Shown here: positions 1 to 9,681 of the stretch, one piece after another | Layout: every line of letters begins with the position of its first letter | How positions within the stretch are numbered: the stretch's first letter is position 1 | Source: Terana coerulea | Lineage: Eukaryota > Basidiomycota > Agaricomycetes > Polyporales > Phanerochaetaceae | Direction of reading: 5' to 3' | Length of the DNA stretch: 14,617 nucleotides | Assembly (NCBI GenBank): GCA_024811115.1 | Contig: JAKOGH010001223.1 | Location: forward strand, 1-14,617 | Translations under genes and position numbers: made by a program | Notes under the pieces: model-generated | Seen by the model: the letters and a program-made list of their open reading frames with translations, nothing else | Database searches by the model: none | Told to the model about the DNA's origin: nothing

Positions 1-922
1 CGTGTTGGTGCATGCGACTTAGACGTGGAAGGTCCCTACGTTCATTGTAGTTGGTCCCGGTCCTGGTCGTTAGTACAGTCAGTTGCTTCGTACTAAGTGA
101 CTGTGCAGAAGATGGTCGACGTACTGTTGCTTTCGAGTGTTCTGCTGTGCTTTCCGAACACCTTCAACAAAGTGCGCAGGCTCCTCAGCGGAGTACATAA
201 GTAACCGGTGTTCCACTTTTATATGACTCTGGGCCAGGGCCTTACAATATCGAATTAACCATGTTGACATTCATTCCTCTGGCTACCAAACACGTGTTTT
301 CTTACCGGTACCCTTGCAGAGGATTAACTTGTCGGTTCCGATGGTTCGCTGAACATCAACGCCATGGACGTGTACAACGCCGCGAGCCGTCAAGACTATT
401 GTTCTCCTCAGGCTGCCTTTGTTTTTTCGAGTCCCGTAACCACCGCACGACGAAGTCAAAGGGCCGCTTTCCAAGCGATCTCCAGGTCCGCTGATTGTGC
501 AACATCCTTCGATGATTTACTTGTGCTCATATATGGATGAGTACGTCTATGTGCTTGAGTTAAGTACGAACGCACGTAAGCTGTCGCGGACACCAAGACG
601 ACCGTCGTCTGCGATCATGATTTGACAGGCAGGCATACATTGCCGCCGCTCTCAGACCGCATGCGAATACAACAAAGTGGGCTCTCTTCCTGCAGGTATT
701 GTCGAATCCACCAGGTTCTTGTAATAGGATATTAACGATGTCGTTACAGAGTATATTCCATGAGGCTAAGGAACCAGACGGAGCGTCCTTTTTCCATTCG
801 ATGAACGCGTGGCATGAACCAATGCGCCTGGGTGACGCGACAGACTTGAGTTCGTATGGTCAGTCTTCATTGACCGTCAGTATGGATTTCCTGCATAGGC
901 CAATCATTTAGAATAATATATC
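1..922. other. No supportable gene; flank beyond the 3' end of the membrane-protein gene
   Basis: No open frame here has a recognisable domain or a consistent exon chain. The most coding-like stretch is on the + strand at 334-540, an open frame of 68 codons containing SLNINAMDVYNAASRQDYC and ending in TGA. It has an in-frame TAA just upstream and no ATG-led context that I can join to it, so it may be chance or a gene relic. The remaining frames are short and compositionally unremarkable. No tRNA, repeat array or transposon end was seen. Confidence 0.5.
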
Positions 923-3351
923 CTACTTCAACGAAAGCGCGGTCACGCACCTGGTTCTGAGCTGATGAGTCTCGTCGTGTCTAGCCCCGATGGCAAACAT
1001 GCCAGCACGGCGCAAAGCGTCTGCGTTTGTGGTGTCTACATTTTCGAGGCGCGGTTCATTCCCGAGCAACCAGGTAACTTCCAGAATGCCAGCTGACGTA
1101 AGAGGTGTGCGGTTACCGCGGGGAACGTCGGGGACGAGCAGAATGGCCAGCAGTAGTAAGAACAGCGATAACCCGAGGCCGACGGATACCTGAAGCGGAT
1201 TTGAAGGTCGCGCAGGTGTGCAACCTAGTGAGAGATGGTATTACGCAGCAGTTCTCGGAGACTCACCATGGTGACGTTCACCTGTGACAAACAAAATGAG
1301 CGGCATATTCATCACTGGCTACCAGGATTGCAACTCACATCACACCGGAATTGAGGAACATTGTATACATACTCCGCAGTGGAAGACACGCCACCAATTG
1401 CATCCCGTAGATATACTTGATGGCCTATGCGCCACGGTGGGGGAAAACAGTCGTTATCAAAGAGTAGAAACGCGCTTTGTGCTGACTCACCATACCAAAG
1501 CAAAGCTGCAAGAGCAGTCTCCACGCCAGTTTCCAAATTGTAGCGACTTAAAGGCACGGCAGCCTGGGCGAGGCCGGGACGGGACTGTTGAGCAGACGGA
1601 CCACCCTCGTATGATGCAGTCAGAGCATCGGAGCTGGACCTGTTAAGCACGGTCGTCATGAACCTGACAGGTTTGTGGGTATTGAGTCAGTGATCTTTCA
1701 TCGACGCCGGCACACCAACGCACCGGTCCAAGACAGATGTGTTCAGAGACACGTTCACCCCAGTCTGAAGCGGTCTTTCGATGAAAGGGGCTTGTGAAGG
1801 TATGGAGCCTACCTAAGAGGGCTCAGTGCGTGCTCAGATCGTTCGGCAAAGGAGCTGCACAAACATAAGACATAAGGCCCGCCGAATGAGGCGCCGCGGA
1901 TCCAACCCTGGTGCCGGATCCAATACCCAGCTGTCCGTCCCCAACCTGATCGAATGTCATTTTTATGGCTTCTGAGGCGAAAGTACAGTTGAAGAAAGAC
2001 ACGCTTTGCTCTGGTGGCTGCTCCTCCAAACCTCCACCTGCGCTATCGTCTGCGTCCAGGGGGATTGTCGTTGCCAGGAGCCAGGTGGGCGGTAGCTCCC
2101 CACCAGTCAGGACCGTCAAAGCCAATACAGAAGTATCGAGCACTTTTATAGCATTCGTGCCTGGGATCTTAAGGTTAAAAACTGTGATTAAAATATGCAG
2201 GAAAATTCGTACCTAAGGTAGGAATATTGAAGGTTATGTTTTGCAATCGCCATGTAGTTTGAGTCTCATTAGGTCCGGATTGTCCAGTTCCAACCAACGT
2301 TACTTCGCTCATGAGTGTACAGTTGGCATTCACCGATGCCCCTGTCACAGATACCTCGTTCACTTCCTGTCCGAGTAGTGTGGCGTACTGATCGAGCGGG
2401 AAGGAAGGGACATCGTACAGCAAATTGTTCTGGAGACCAGCAGGGGGAGACGGGAGCATTAGGAATGTGTGGATAAATTCGTACGGTTCATCTCGAGATA
2501 AGCATCTGGTGATGCCGAAGTGAGAACAAATCAAGGAACATTAGAGCCGGAACGTACGTCTCCCAGTCAATGTTGTAGTTAAACGCCGTCGCCGATCCTA
2601 TGAAAGACGTTTGCTTATTCCCGGCGGTGTTGTATGCATCGTACTGAAAGATGAACAAATTCGCTAAGGTGGTGTGGAGACCAAATATGCCAAGGAGGTA
2701 GAGAGTGGTGAAGACGACAGACGGCAGGGCGCTCTTGACCTTGCGTTGTCGCCACAAGGTAAGGAACGAGGACCCTAAGCCCATCCATGCCGCGGATTTG
2801 TCGTGGACTGAAGTCAAGGTATATTGGACGTCAAGCGCGCGGTGCAGCGTTAATCGCTGAGTGAAAAATACAAGTACTGAAAGGTACATCTGTACGATGT
2901 ATCTCAGTATTAACATATAACTCAAAGCCCTTACACGACGCACCATCCCGAGGATCTGCGAGACGACGTTGACACCCGTTATTGCAAGTTCAGCCGGTCG
3001 TCCGACATCCACTCGGAACAGAGGTGGGCCAGGTATTGAGGGCCCGGGAGAGCCGCCGTTATGAGGGTAAGGATCCGCTTGCCCGATATTGGGAACGTCG
3101 TAGTTGACATAGCGGGAAATGAGAAGAAGAACGGCGTGGACAATCACTATGCCCAGATGCAACGCAATGCAAACCATGAGATTGCCATAGCGGGCGAAGT
3201 GTTCATCTTTCTTAGAGTGCTGCTCTGACTTGTCACCAAATGGTAAGGATTCGGCGCTGTCGAACGAATAGGGCACAGGTGGTAGTTGCTTGTACTGAAC
3301 ATCCTCTGCTTGCGGTCCCCGCGAACTTACAGACAGGCGAGGAAAGGACAT
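923..3351 (-). CDS. Fungal multi-pass membrane protein with glycosylated extracellular region, function unknown
   Basis: Nine exons can be joined in frame: 3351-2944, 2889-2558, 2505-2213, 2160-1865, 1812-1724, 1663-1491, 1424-1339, 1281-1267 and 1189-923. They total 1959 nt and encode 652 residues. Introns are 52-77 bp with GT-AG ends; the first (54 bp) has no stop and reads through in frame. Three hydrophobic segments lie at about residues 58-79, 121-147 and 191-216. Then comes a region of about 350 residues with many N-glycosylation sequons (NCT, NET, NIT, NCT, NVS, NTS, NRS, NVT), a fourth membrane segment (VSVGLGLSLFLLLLAILLV, about 565-583) and a cytoplasmic tail with LEVTWLLGNEPRL. This layout resembles uncharacterised membrane proteins common in basidiomycetes; no enzymatic motif is visible. 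The N terminus is uncertain: the frame continues upstream of the ATG as LNYYDRYPPPP without a start codon. A GTGCGT near the end could allow a different C terminus. Confidence 0.8.
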
Positions 3352-4274
3352 AGGGGGTGGTGGGTAGCGGTCGTAGTAGTTCAGACATCGGGGGCTGTCG
3401 CAATGATATGAGCAAGTGCGCGAAATACAATTATATGGTTACCGTCGCACACGGATTTGATTGACAGCTTACCATTGATGGTTCTCAGCCGGGCCAAGCT
3501 TCGACTCTGAAGCAATGCCAACATGGCTAGTGATATGGGCATCCTAAGAAGTCACAGCAGCCCGATGAACAATGCTAGAATGTGTTGGAGAGGACATGGA
3601 CCCTCAGATATCTGGATTCGTCGTGCCACCATAATATTACAGTACTAGCAGCAGCCGGCCGTCGTCCTCTCAACACTGCCACAGTCTGCGATCAACCTGC
3701 GGTTCAGAGTTATATCAATACGCTGTGATGGCTCTGATATGTAAACATAACAATCGCCTACTGTTCTCGCAGCAATATAGTTCTTATCCCCGCTCATGGA
3801 TTGATTGCCAGTGGCCCGACTCATCATCGGCATACAGCAGTCATCTGGAGGGATGAAGGTTTGTCTACACTTTTAAACCGGTTCAATAAGTTCTGAAATG
3901 ACAGGTACTCACTGCTGGGTCATCAATATAATTGTGTCAGCCCCTCCTGTAAGTCGTAAGTAGGAGATCCATGGTACTAGTAGTAAAGCCGTCCCTGACG
4001 TAGGCGCGCATGAAAGCTCAGTGGTGGGCGTCTCATTGCCAAGGCGTCTCTGGGTGACATCAGCGCCGTGACGATCTGGCGGACGAATGGCGACGACTCA
4101 CTCGAGCTCGCGGACCATCACTTGCTCATCGAGGTCAGCGTCGAACCGGACGGGAAATGACGGAATGAATCATATTTCCTATAGGCTTCGCACATCTCTC
4201 TGTAGTGGCAAGAAGAACCTAGTCTATGACTCGCCTTGGCTTGAAGCTTCAAGTTGGGAGTCATACCGGGTGTA
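3352..4274. other. Intergenic, no convincing gene
   Basis: This is the region between the divergent membrane-protein and phosphodiesterase genes, so it should hold both promoters. A minus-strand frame at 3645-3833 and another minus-strand stretch around 3950-4015 look mildly coding-like. A GTGAGT donor lies between them and a CCTCCAG acceptor could pair with it, but the phases do not join. No domain is recognisable. If it is a gene it is broken or I have misread the exons. Confidence 0.45.
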
Positions 4275-4919
4275 ATGGGTGAGTTTCTCGTCCTCATTAT
4301 GCAGCTGAACGTTGGGTGAGACCAATGTCTAGGTCTTTCATTCTGGTTGGTCCCTTCAAGGGATATTGCCGTGAAACTAGAGAGAATAATGAAGACGAAG
4401 ACATCAACTTATAGGTCACCTTCGTCGTTCCCTTCTTTCGACTCGCATGTCACTCTCGCCACTGTACCCTCATCCACCAGTGTCGATGAACTTCGGGCTG
4501 CGATCCCTGAAAATCAGCCTGCTGTACCTGTCAGCTTCATGTCAGTCGAAGTAGGCGAGAAGTACTTCATGTCGGTCTATGTCACGGTTCATCACACTGG
4601 CGAACTCATCGCCCTGCGCGAGACTTTGAAGAAGAGCCTGGGCGAAGAGACGGTTCCGCCGGTTCCACACGTGTCCCTATTCTATATCGACGATTCCGAG
4701 CCCGGGGAGCGAGTCAAGGTTGAAGAACAGCTGCGCAAGGATAGTAGGATTGTGCAACTAGGAGAAGACCGAGTTGCGCTTGACTGTGCCGACCGCGCCC
4801 TGTCCCCAGACCGAGAACTCGTGGATGGATTCGAAGGAGCAGAGATATGGATCGCACTCTGCGATGGGCCGGTACCTACGTGGGAGGTCAAAGAGCGTAT
4901 CAAGCTCCCAAGATTATAA
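4275..4919 (+). CDS. CPD1: 2',3'-cyclic-nucleotide 3'-phosphodiesterase, Cpd1-like (2H phosphoesterase family)
   Basis: Exon 1 is just ATGG (4275-4278). A 54-bp intron (4279-4332, GTGAGT donor, TAG acceptor, CTGAAC branch-like site) joins it to 4333-4919, giving 196 residues that begin MGLSFWLVPS, the start expected for this family. The two 2H catalytic motifs are present: H40-V-T42 (in SHVTLATVPS) and H114-V-S116 (in PHVSLFYIDD). In yeast, Cpd1 opens ADP-ribose 1'',2''-cyclic phosphate, the by-product of tRNA splicing, to ADP-ribose 1''-phosphate. The protein is somewhat shorter than the yeast enzyme (239 residues), ending at WEVKERIKLPRL. No signal peptide or membrane segment is seen, so it is probably cytosolic. 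The family call is firm; the exact substrate is inferred from homologues. Other in-frame starts would delete the conserved N-terminal strand. Confidence 0.88.
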
Positions 4920-5389
4920 CTTAGATTCCGAGCGAGCAGCCCAGCCTGAAATGCGTTCGTTTCGTCCACAAGCCCGTCGACAGTGTGCTCTCCGTTCATC
5001 TTGAAACATGCCGTAGGTGCTTGTCTCCTCGCAAATCATTTCTTGGTGTCGCTTCCTCTGCGTTACGCTATTCGCCCAGCCGATACCGGTGTCCACTCAG
5101 CACCTCTCCGTCAAGTCATCTGACATACCCATGCCGTAAGTTTATGCCTTGAACCTCTGCCTTGCCCCATGCTAAGCGTAATCTATAGTCGCGGCAACGT
5201 TGCAATGTCCAGATCCCCGTCGCGATCTGCTACCTAGGCCGCCTCGTGCTAGTCTAAGGGCGAGAGACACATTCATTGACCCCGCATGGGCTTTGGCTTA
5301 AGATACGGCCATTGCCAGTGGGAAGCACAGCTTGTGTGCCTCCTCGCTCCCCTCCCTCCTCCAGCAGGCACGATATGTGCTCGTTGTCG
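4920..5389. other. Intergenic between phosphodiesterase and Argonaute fragment
   Basis: This is presumed 3' UTR of the phosphodiesterase followed by the upstream region of the Argonaute-like fragment. Short open frames on both strands show no family features. A CT-rich stretch with CCAGCAG near 5360-5366 could be a splice acceptor for a missing 5' exon of the Argonaute fragment, but I cannot identify that exon. Confidence 0.45.
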
Positions 5390-6264
5390 ATGGGTGACAG
5401 CTCGGTCTCAGTTTTGAGTAACTTCTATGAAGTTAACCTCTTGGGAATCGGGATCTGCCCGTACCATGGTACGTGCGCATATCTCATATGTGGCCTACAC
5501 TGATGCTATGCGTTGACCTTGCTTTGACTTTGTAGTTGGTTAGTGACTGCACTATGCCGTACCAATATCTGTTGATTGTCTGTTGCAGACATCAAGCGCG
5601 ATGGTCGCTCTATCACAAGCAATGTGTGGCGCACTCATTACACGCGGAAATTGTTTGAGGAGATTGCACCAAACATATTTACATCGATCTATGCGTTCAA
5701 TGGCCATGAATCTCTTTATTCCATGAAGCAAACCCTGGCTGGCTCAGTAAGTCGTCCACTTCGCATATTGACAATTCGTTAACATCCCATTGTATAAGGT
5801 TCCTATTGCTGCGGCAGGTCAGCCTAACAACGAGGTGGTTATAGTAATTATGCGCGTGAATACTGTCTGGCCAAAGTACGTCTTAATGGGATACGGGATG
5901 GTCGATTTTGGACTTACCGTTTACGCCTTCCGTCCAGGATGCTCAACTACTTCTTGGGATCAACAACCTGCTCGCTACGAAGCCCTGGGACTGTGGATGA
6001 AGTCATCTATGTGCGTCTTACTATCCCATGCGAGATTCTTCCATCTCAAGCTGACCTTGGCAGGCTCTGAATATTATCCTTTGCTTGCAACCCAGCTCGG
6101 CTACTCGTCTTCCTTCCTATGTGCCCTGGATCTATTCCGATCAGGGGTCAAGGGCGGCCAGTGATGGCCCATGGACCATGGCACTCATAGACACTGGGGC
6201 AAAGTATATTCTGCGGGTAGATTTTTACAGTCAAGTGTTCTATCCTCAATTTCGGATCACTTAG
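5390..6264 (+). pseudogene. Truncated Argonaute: N and L1 domains only
   Basis: Exons 5390-5468, (5536-5538), 5589-5746, 5799-5875, 5938-6010 and 6064-6264 join in frame to about 196 residues. Argonaute N-domain features are visible: SVSVLSNFYEVNLL followed by PYH and DIKRDG, then RKLFEEIAPNIF, then IYAFNGHESLYSMKQTL (the position of the usual DGRKNLY-type motif), then EVVIVIMRVN. The L1 linker follows: MLNYFLGS, VDEVIYALNIILCLQPSS and, at the end, ILRVDFYSQVFYP (compare the usual NIDVS..FY.P). Argonautes are small-RNA-guided silencing proteins of about 900 residues. Here the frame stops at TAG 6262-6264 and no PAZ, MID or PIWI homology follows, so slicing and guide anchoring cannot occur. 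Introns are 50-67 bp with good signals. Either this is a young truncated pseudogene or a solo N-L1 protein; I favour a pseudogene. The start codon is a guess, since ATG 5375 is also in frame. Confidence 0.68.
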
Positions 6265-6885
6265 GCGCACCATTCTTTCCTTGAGACTTGACTTTCGACC
6301 AGAGCGTTCCTATTGTACTTACCGCATTCTGCAAGCGCCACAAAGCGCGGGGCTTCCTGATTTAGCAGTAAGGCGGTCCTACGCCCGCAGATAGACGCCC
6401 CACCAGCGTCCCGCACGGCTATGCGTTGCGACGATGACCTGAGTCTCTCACCACGTTCTACATGCTTTTTTAATACTCAGTAGCCAGCTGGGTCACATCA
6501 TGCATATTCTTAAACTTGTCAGTACGTCAATCCAAAGCGGCAGCTCACGCAACTCCACCGAGGTTCCTTGAGCATCAGCAAACTGTACCCAAGCCGGAAG
6601 CCCGGAAACAGAGTCCTATTGTTTTGTGCGAACGTTTTGTTGTTAGCATCAGTTTCTGTATATCATGCTGATATCCCCTGTGGGTGTAGGTCATAGATGA
6701 TCTGACTTCTTTTGGCTCCAGATCAGCGAAGACAATGGACAAAGGACAAAAGGCGGCTGGAGGTCGTTTGGACTGATAGGCAGATCCCGACTTCCCTCAT
6801 TCTCCTACCTGCCAAGCGGCTGAAACAGTGTCATAATGGCTCTTTGAAAGCAACGCGCGCTGTGTGCTACTGCCTCATGTTCTAC
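6265..6885. other. Spacer downstream of the Argonaute fragment
   Basis: At 6303-6365 (+) an open stretch beginning SVPIVLTAFCKRHKARGF follows a CTTGAC/CCAG acceptor-like signal. It could be a further decayed piece of the Argonaute L1/PAZ border, but no consensus donor joins it. On the minus strand 6493-6615 is open for 40 codons and contains GLPAWVQFADAQGTSVELRE, which looks coding-like but belongs to no family I recognise. Nothing else is evident. Confidence 0.4.
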
Positions 6886-6894
6886 TTTATATAG
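6886..6894 (+). promoter_or_regulatory. Probable TATA box of the arrestin-like gene
   Basis: TTTATATAG lies about 105 bases before the ATG at 6999, at a plausible distance for a fungal core promoter with a 5' leader of roughly 70 bases. No other TATA-like element is closer. This is motif plus spacing only. Confidence 0.5.
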
Positions 6895-6998
6895 CTTTGC
6901 ACACCCGGGCCCATTGTGTCGACGCAACGATCCACCCCACACACCTCAGACAGCCGACTGCTGCCTGCAGCGCATCCTGTACGAAGACCATTGCAACT

Positions 6999-8704
6999 AT
7001 GGATGTCGCCGTTGAGATTCAGCCCTTCTCTCAGTCGTTGGACATGTATGGAGAGCCAGATCGAAGGTTAGTTATGTTTTCGTTCTTTTCCATTTATATT
7101 GTGCTGTCGTCCTGACACGAGAATGCAGTGCGGCATATTCACTTTCTGGACAAGTTAATATATCCCTGTCCTCGTCAGGCTCCTTCTTCGACCGCAAGCG
7201 TGCGGTTCATCTCCTCCTCCAGTCACTGGTCCTCACTTTCGAGGGTCAGTCGGAGCTCGTTAGCGAAGACACAGGATACTCCGGTTTGCGGTTATGCTCG
7301 GTTACGCAAGAGCTAGTACAGGGGGACTGTGTGGAGCTTAGTAGTGAGGGTCAGCAGGAAGCTGTGAATGAGTGTACGTGGAGTGTCGTCTTCAATCTCA
7401 ATATTCCTGGCTGGTTACCCGAGAGCACTCCCTTCGGCGACCCCGACGGCGGCACAAGCTATGCGCTTTACGCTTCCGCAACGATTCACAACCTCGAAGG
7501 TAGCCCATCGCGATCCTGGCTCTCCTCCTTGTGCCTCCCATTCCAATCACAATCTCGCATCGTCAAAGCGGCACGGGTTGTCGTTCCAGTAAACCGCTAC
7601 ATCACACCCTCGTCATACGCATCCGGCTCCAATTCCCCTTTCCCATCGTCGCATTACGAAGTAGCTGCTCACTCTGAGGACATACGTGAAGACAACCGTT
7701 TCCCCCGGGATGTACTGTCGAAGATCCGGGTGCAAACCTCTATTCCAGATTGCGTTGCGGCGGACGACGAACAACTACCATTTTCCGTCCGGTTGCGCAC
7801 AAACGGCCTTCCTGAGGCTGAATGCAAACGTCTGCGTGTCACAGATTTCTTCATTGACGTAGAGCAGACTGAGCGATACCGGTGCGTGTTGTTATTGAGT
7901 CGATTTGTCTCTGGCGCTAACACCTCTTGTCTTTAGCACCAACCCGTCGACAACATATATGAAGCATTTCCCGTTACCCCCAAAGATCAGCAGCCGCCAA
8001 GACAACCTCTTTTGAGGCCTCATCCGCACCATTCTCTGCACAGTCTTGGCCTTACAACGCCGCCAGCGCAGAACAACATCCTCTCGCGCTCTTTCTCCCT
8101 TCTTCCGCCGGACGCTTCAGGGCATTATCTCATTGCTGGAGACGGATACATTTTTTCACAAGACGCAGACGCGGACCTGGACAGCACCTGGTTCTCCCTT
8201 TCAACCCATGTCCCGATAGCGTCTACTCGACCGGAGGCGTCTGCGGACACGCCCTGGAAGGCGAGCCGCATGGTCCGAACAACCAACATGTCGCCTTTCC
8301 TCTCCGTTAGCCACCGGATGTTTGTGACGCTCTTGTGCACGTACGATATTGGAGAAGGCGAGAATCCTGAACGTGTAACAGAGCGCCTGCAATTCCACGT
8401 ACCTCTCAGGTTTATCAAGACACCGCCACTCCCGCCTACCGCCCGCTCACCGTCGCCGACGTCAACCCTCGTAGGGCATGCTCGTTCGCTCAGCGAGCTC
8501 TCCGGTGAAACGGTCGCCAGTATGCTGGAGTTACCCCTCCCAAGCGCACCATACGCCGCCAGCCTCCCGCCTTATTCCCATCTATTCTACGCCAACGGTG
8601 ACCGCAAGATCGATTACTCTATTCCTCTGCCGCTGTATACTCCACGTGCTGGTTCGGGCGAGGAGTCGATGAACGAACCCCTTCTGCAAGACTGCGAAGC
8701 GTAA
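6999..8704 (+). CDS. Arrestin-like (immunoglobulin E-set fold) protein, basidiomycete type
   Basis: Exon 1 is 6999-7066; intron 1 is 7067-7128 (GTTAGT, CTGAC branch, CAG). Exon 2 starts at 7129 and exon 3 runs 7937-8704. The N-terminal half shows an arrestin-fold pattern: SLSGQVNISLSSSGSFFDRK, then LLLQSLVLTFEGQSELV, then CTWSVVFNLNIPGWLPES and SYALYASATI. The C-terminal half has a second beta-rich block (SVSHRMFVTLLCTYDI, LQFHVPLRFIKTPPLPP) and ends near LPPYSHLFYANGDRKIDYSI before PLPLYTP. The LPPY is a PY-like motif of the kind used by arrestin-related adaptors to bind HECT ubiquitin ligases. The role is therefore probably cargo or ligase adaptor work, inferred from fold only. The frame between exons 2 and 3 is not clean: the best donor (GTGCGT, 7882) leaves exon 3 in the wrong phase, whereas a poor donor (GTGTTG, 7886) restores it to 530 residues. 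Confidence 0.72.
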
Positions 8705-9065
8705 CGGATATCATACCTCACTCAGGAGGCTGTCTCACTCCTCTGTCAGTGTCAAGAGCAGTGTTTATGCTGTTCATAAGGCAATTCCATCCTAGGTCAT
8801 CTTCATAGGTTTTCCTACTCCTTGTAAGGAACTTCCACGTCACTATTAAACCTCGGATGCCCAGACCCTTTCTTCGACTATTCTCGCGTTTTACTTTTCG
8901 TTCATCATTGCGAGGCTATCTATCTCTTCGCTGTTCCGTAAATTATATTTTTGTTGTTTTGCATAAGCTTGTGTATATCTAGCTGCATACATGTTTACCA
9001 ACTCGCATCTTCCTCATACTTTCTCGCTCAGTGTGTTCGGACCGAGCATCCGTGAGTCCTAATTT
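8705..9065. other. 3' flank of the arrestin-like gene, no gene
   Basis: AT- and CT-rich sequence with stretches such as CACTATTAAACC and AATTATATTTTTGTTG, compatible with a 3' UTR and polyadenylation region. No open frame of note is present. It ends at the target site of the transposon. Confidence 0.5.
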
Positions 9066-9073
9066 GGTGAAGG
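9066..9073. repeat. Target-site duplication, left copy
   Basis: GGTGAAGG directly precedes the left inverted end and is repeated exactly at 9712-9719 directly after the right end. A T precedes both copies, so the duplication could be read as nine bases, but the inverted ends are symmetrical only with eight. Confidence 0.88.
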
Positions 9074-9103
9074 AGGACCCCGAATATGGGTCTGGATGCC
9101 TGT
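9074..9103 (+). repeat. Left terminal inverted repeat, 30 bp
   Basis: It starts AGGACCCCGAATATG and ends GGATGCCTGT, and is the exact reverse complement of 9682-9711. Within it GACCC and GGGTC form a small inverted pair around CGAATAT. Its last six bases, GCCTGT, begin the first internal motif copy. Confidence 0.93.
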
Positions 9104-9629
9104 GGTCCGAACGGACAAAATTTTGGATTTTGACCCCCTATGCCTGATTTTTGGCGGACAAAATGGCCCAAATTTGGCCGAAGGCCTGTTGGTTGCACGG
9201 ACGTCCGGTGAACCGCGTACGGATGCCTGTTGTAGCACGGACAGCTTGAGCGACTTGAGAGCTACGCTCAACGCATTGTACATGTTGTGGTGGTGTTGTG
9301 GTACGGCGTCCTATGGAAATAAGTTAGGTGGTCGGATGTTCGACTCTCTTATGTGGATTTTTCGGCATTAATTTATGGTCCTCATTTTTTTTGGCGACTA
9401 CTCATTCTCGTGACGGACAGAAAATGGGCACATACCAATGTAAATTCTCTCTCCTACTCATGCTTGCAGAACAAACTATGATATATAAAGACGTCGGAGC
9501 GAAAAATGGTGAAAACGTCATTTTGGAAGGCCTGTGGGCCCAAAACGGACAAATTTGAGAAAATCTGATCCCTGTTGCAAGAACGGACAAACCGCGGCCG
9601 TAGGCCGCGGAACCTGTTGTGAAACGGAC
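9098..9629 (+). repeat. Seven dispersed copies of an 18-21 bp motif, GCCTGTTG-N-ACGGAC
   Basis: Copies lie at 9098-9116, 9142-9159, 9184-9202, 9225-9242, 9530-9550, 9570-9588 and 9612-9629, all on the + strand. The conserved parts are GCCTGT(T/G)G on the left and ACGGAC(A) on the right, with a short variable middle. Four sit in the left 170 bases and three in the right 180 bases; the central 280 bases have none. A divergent eighth copy lies on the - strand at 9670-9687, joined to the right end. Subterminal arrays of this kind commonly bind the transposase; that role is inferred here. Confidence 0.75.
9592..9610. repeat. Perfect GC-rich hairpin inside the transposon
   Basis: CCGCGGCC, a three-base loop GTA, then GGCCGCGG: an eight-base perfect stem with all G-C pairs. 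It lies between the sixth and seventh motif copies. A terminator role is not expected in a eukaryote; cruciform or replication-slippage effects are possible. Confidence 0.85.
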
Positions 9630-9681
9630 ATTTGGGGCACAGTTTGCGTTGACATTTTGGCCTAAATTTGGTCCCCAGCCA

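Noticed and set aside
1695..1787. 10-bp inverted repeat CTTTCATCGA / TCGATGAAAG
   Set aside because: One arm lies in an intron and the other in the next exon of the membrane-protein gene; ten bases at this distance can arise by chance and nothing else supports a function.
2890..2943. Reading the first intron of the membrane-protein gene as coding
   Set aside because: It is open and a multiple of three, but has GTGCGT/ACAG ends, the typical 54-bp length, and its removal gives a continuous second membrane helix (GVNVVSQILGMMYLSVLVFF).
3645..3833. 62-codon minus-strand frame in the intergenic region
   Set aside because: The neighbouring donor and acceptor do not give a consistent phase, and no family is recognisable.
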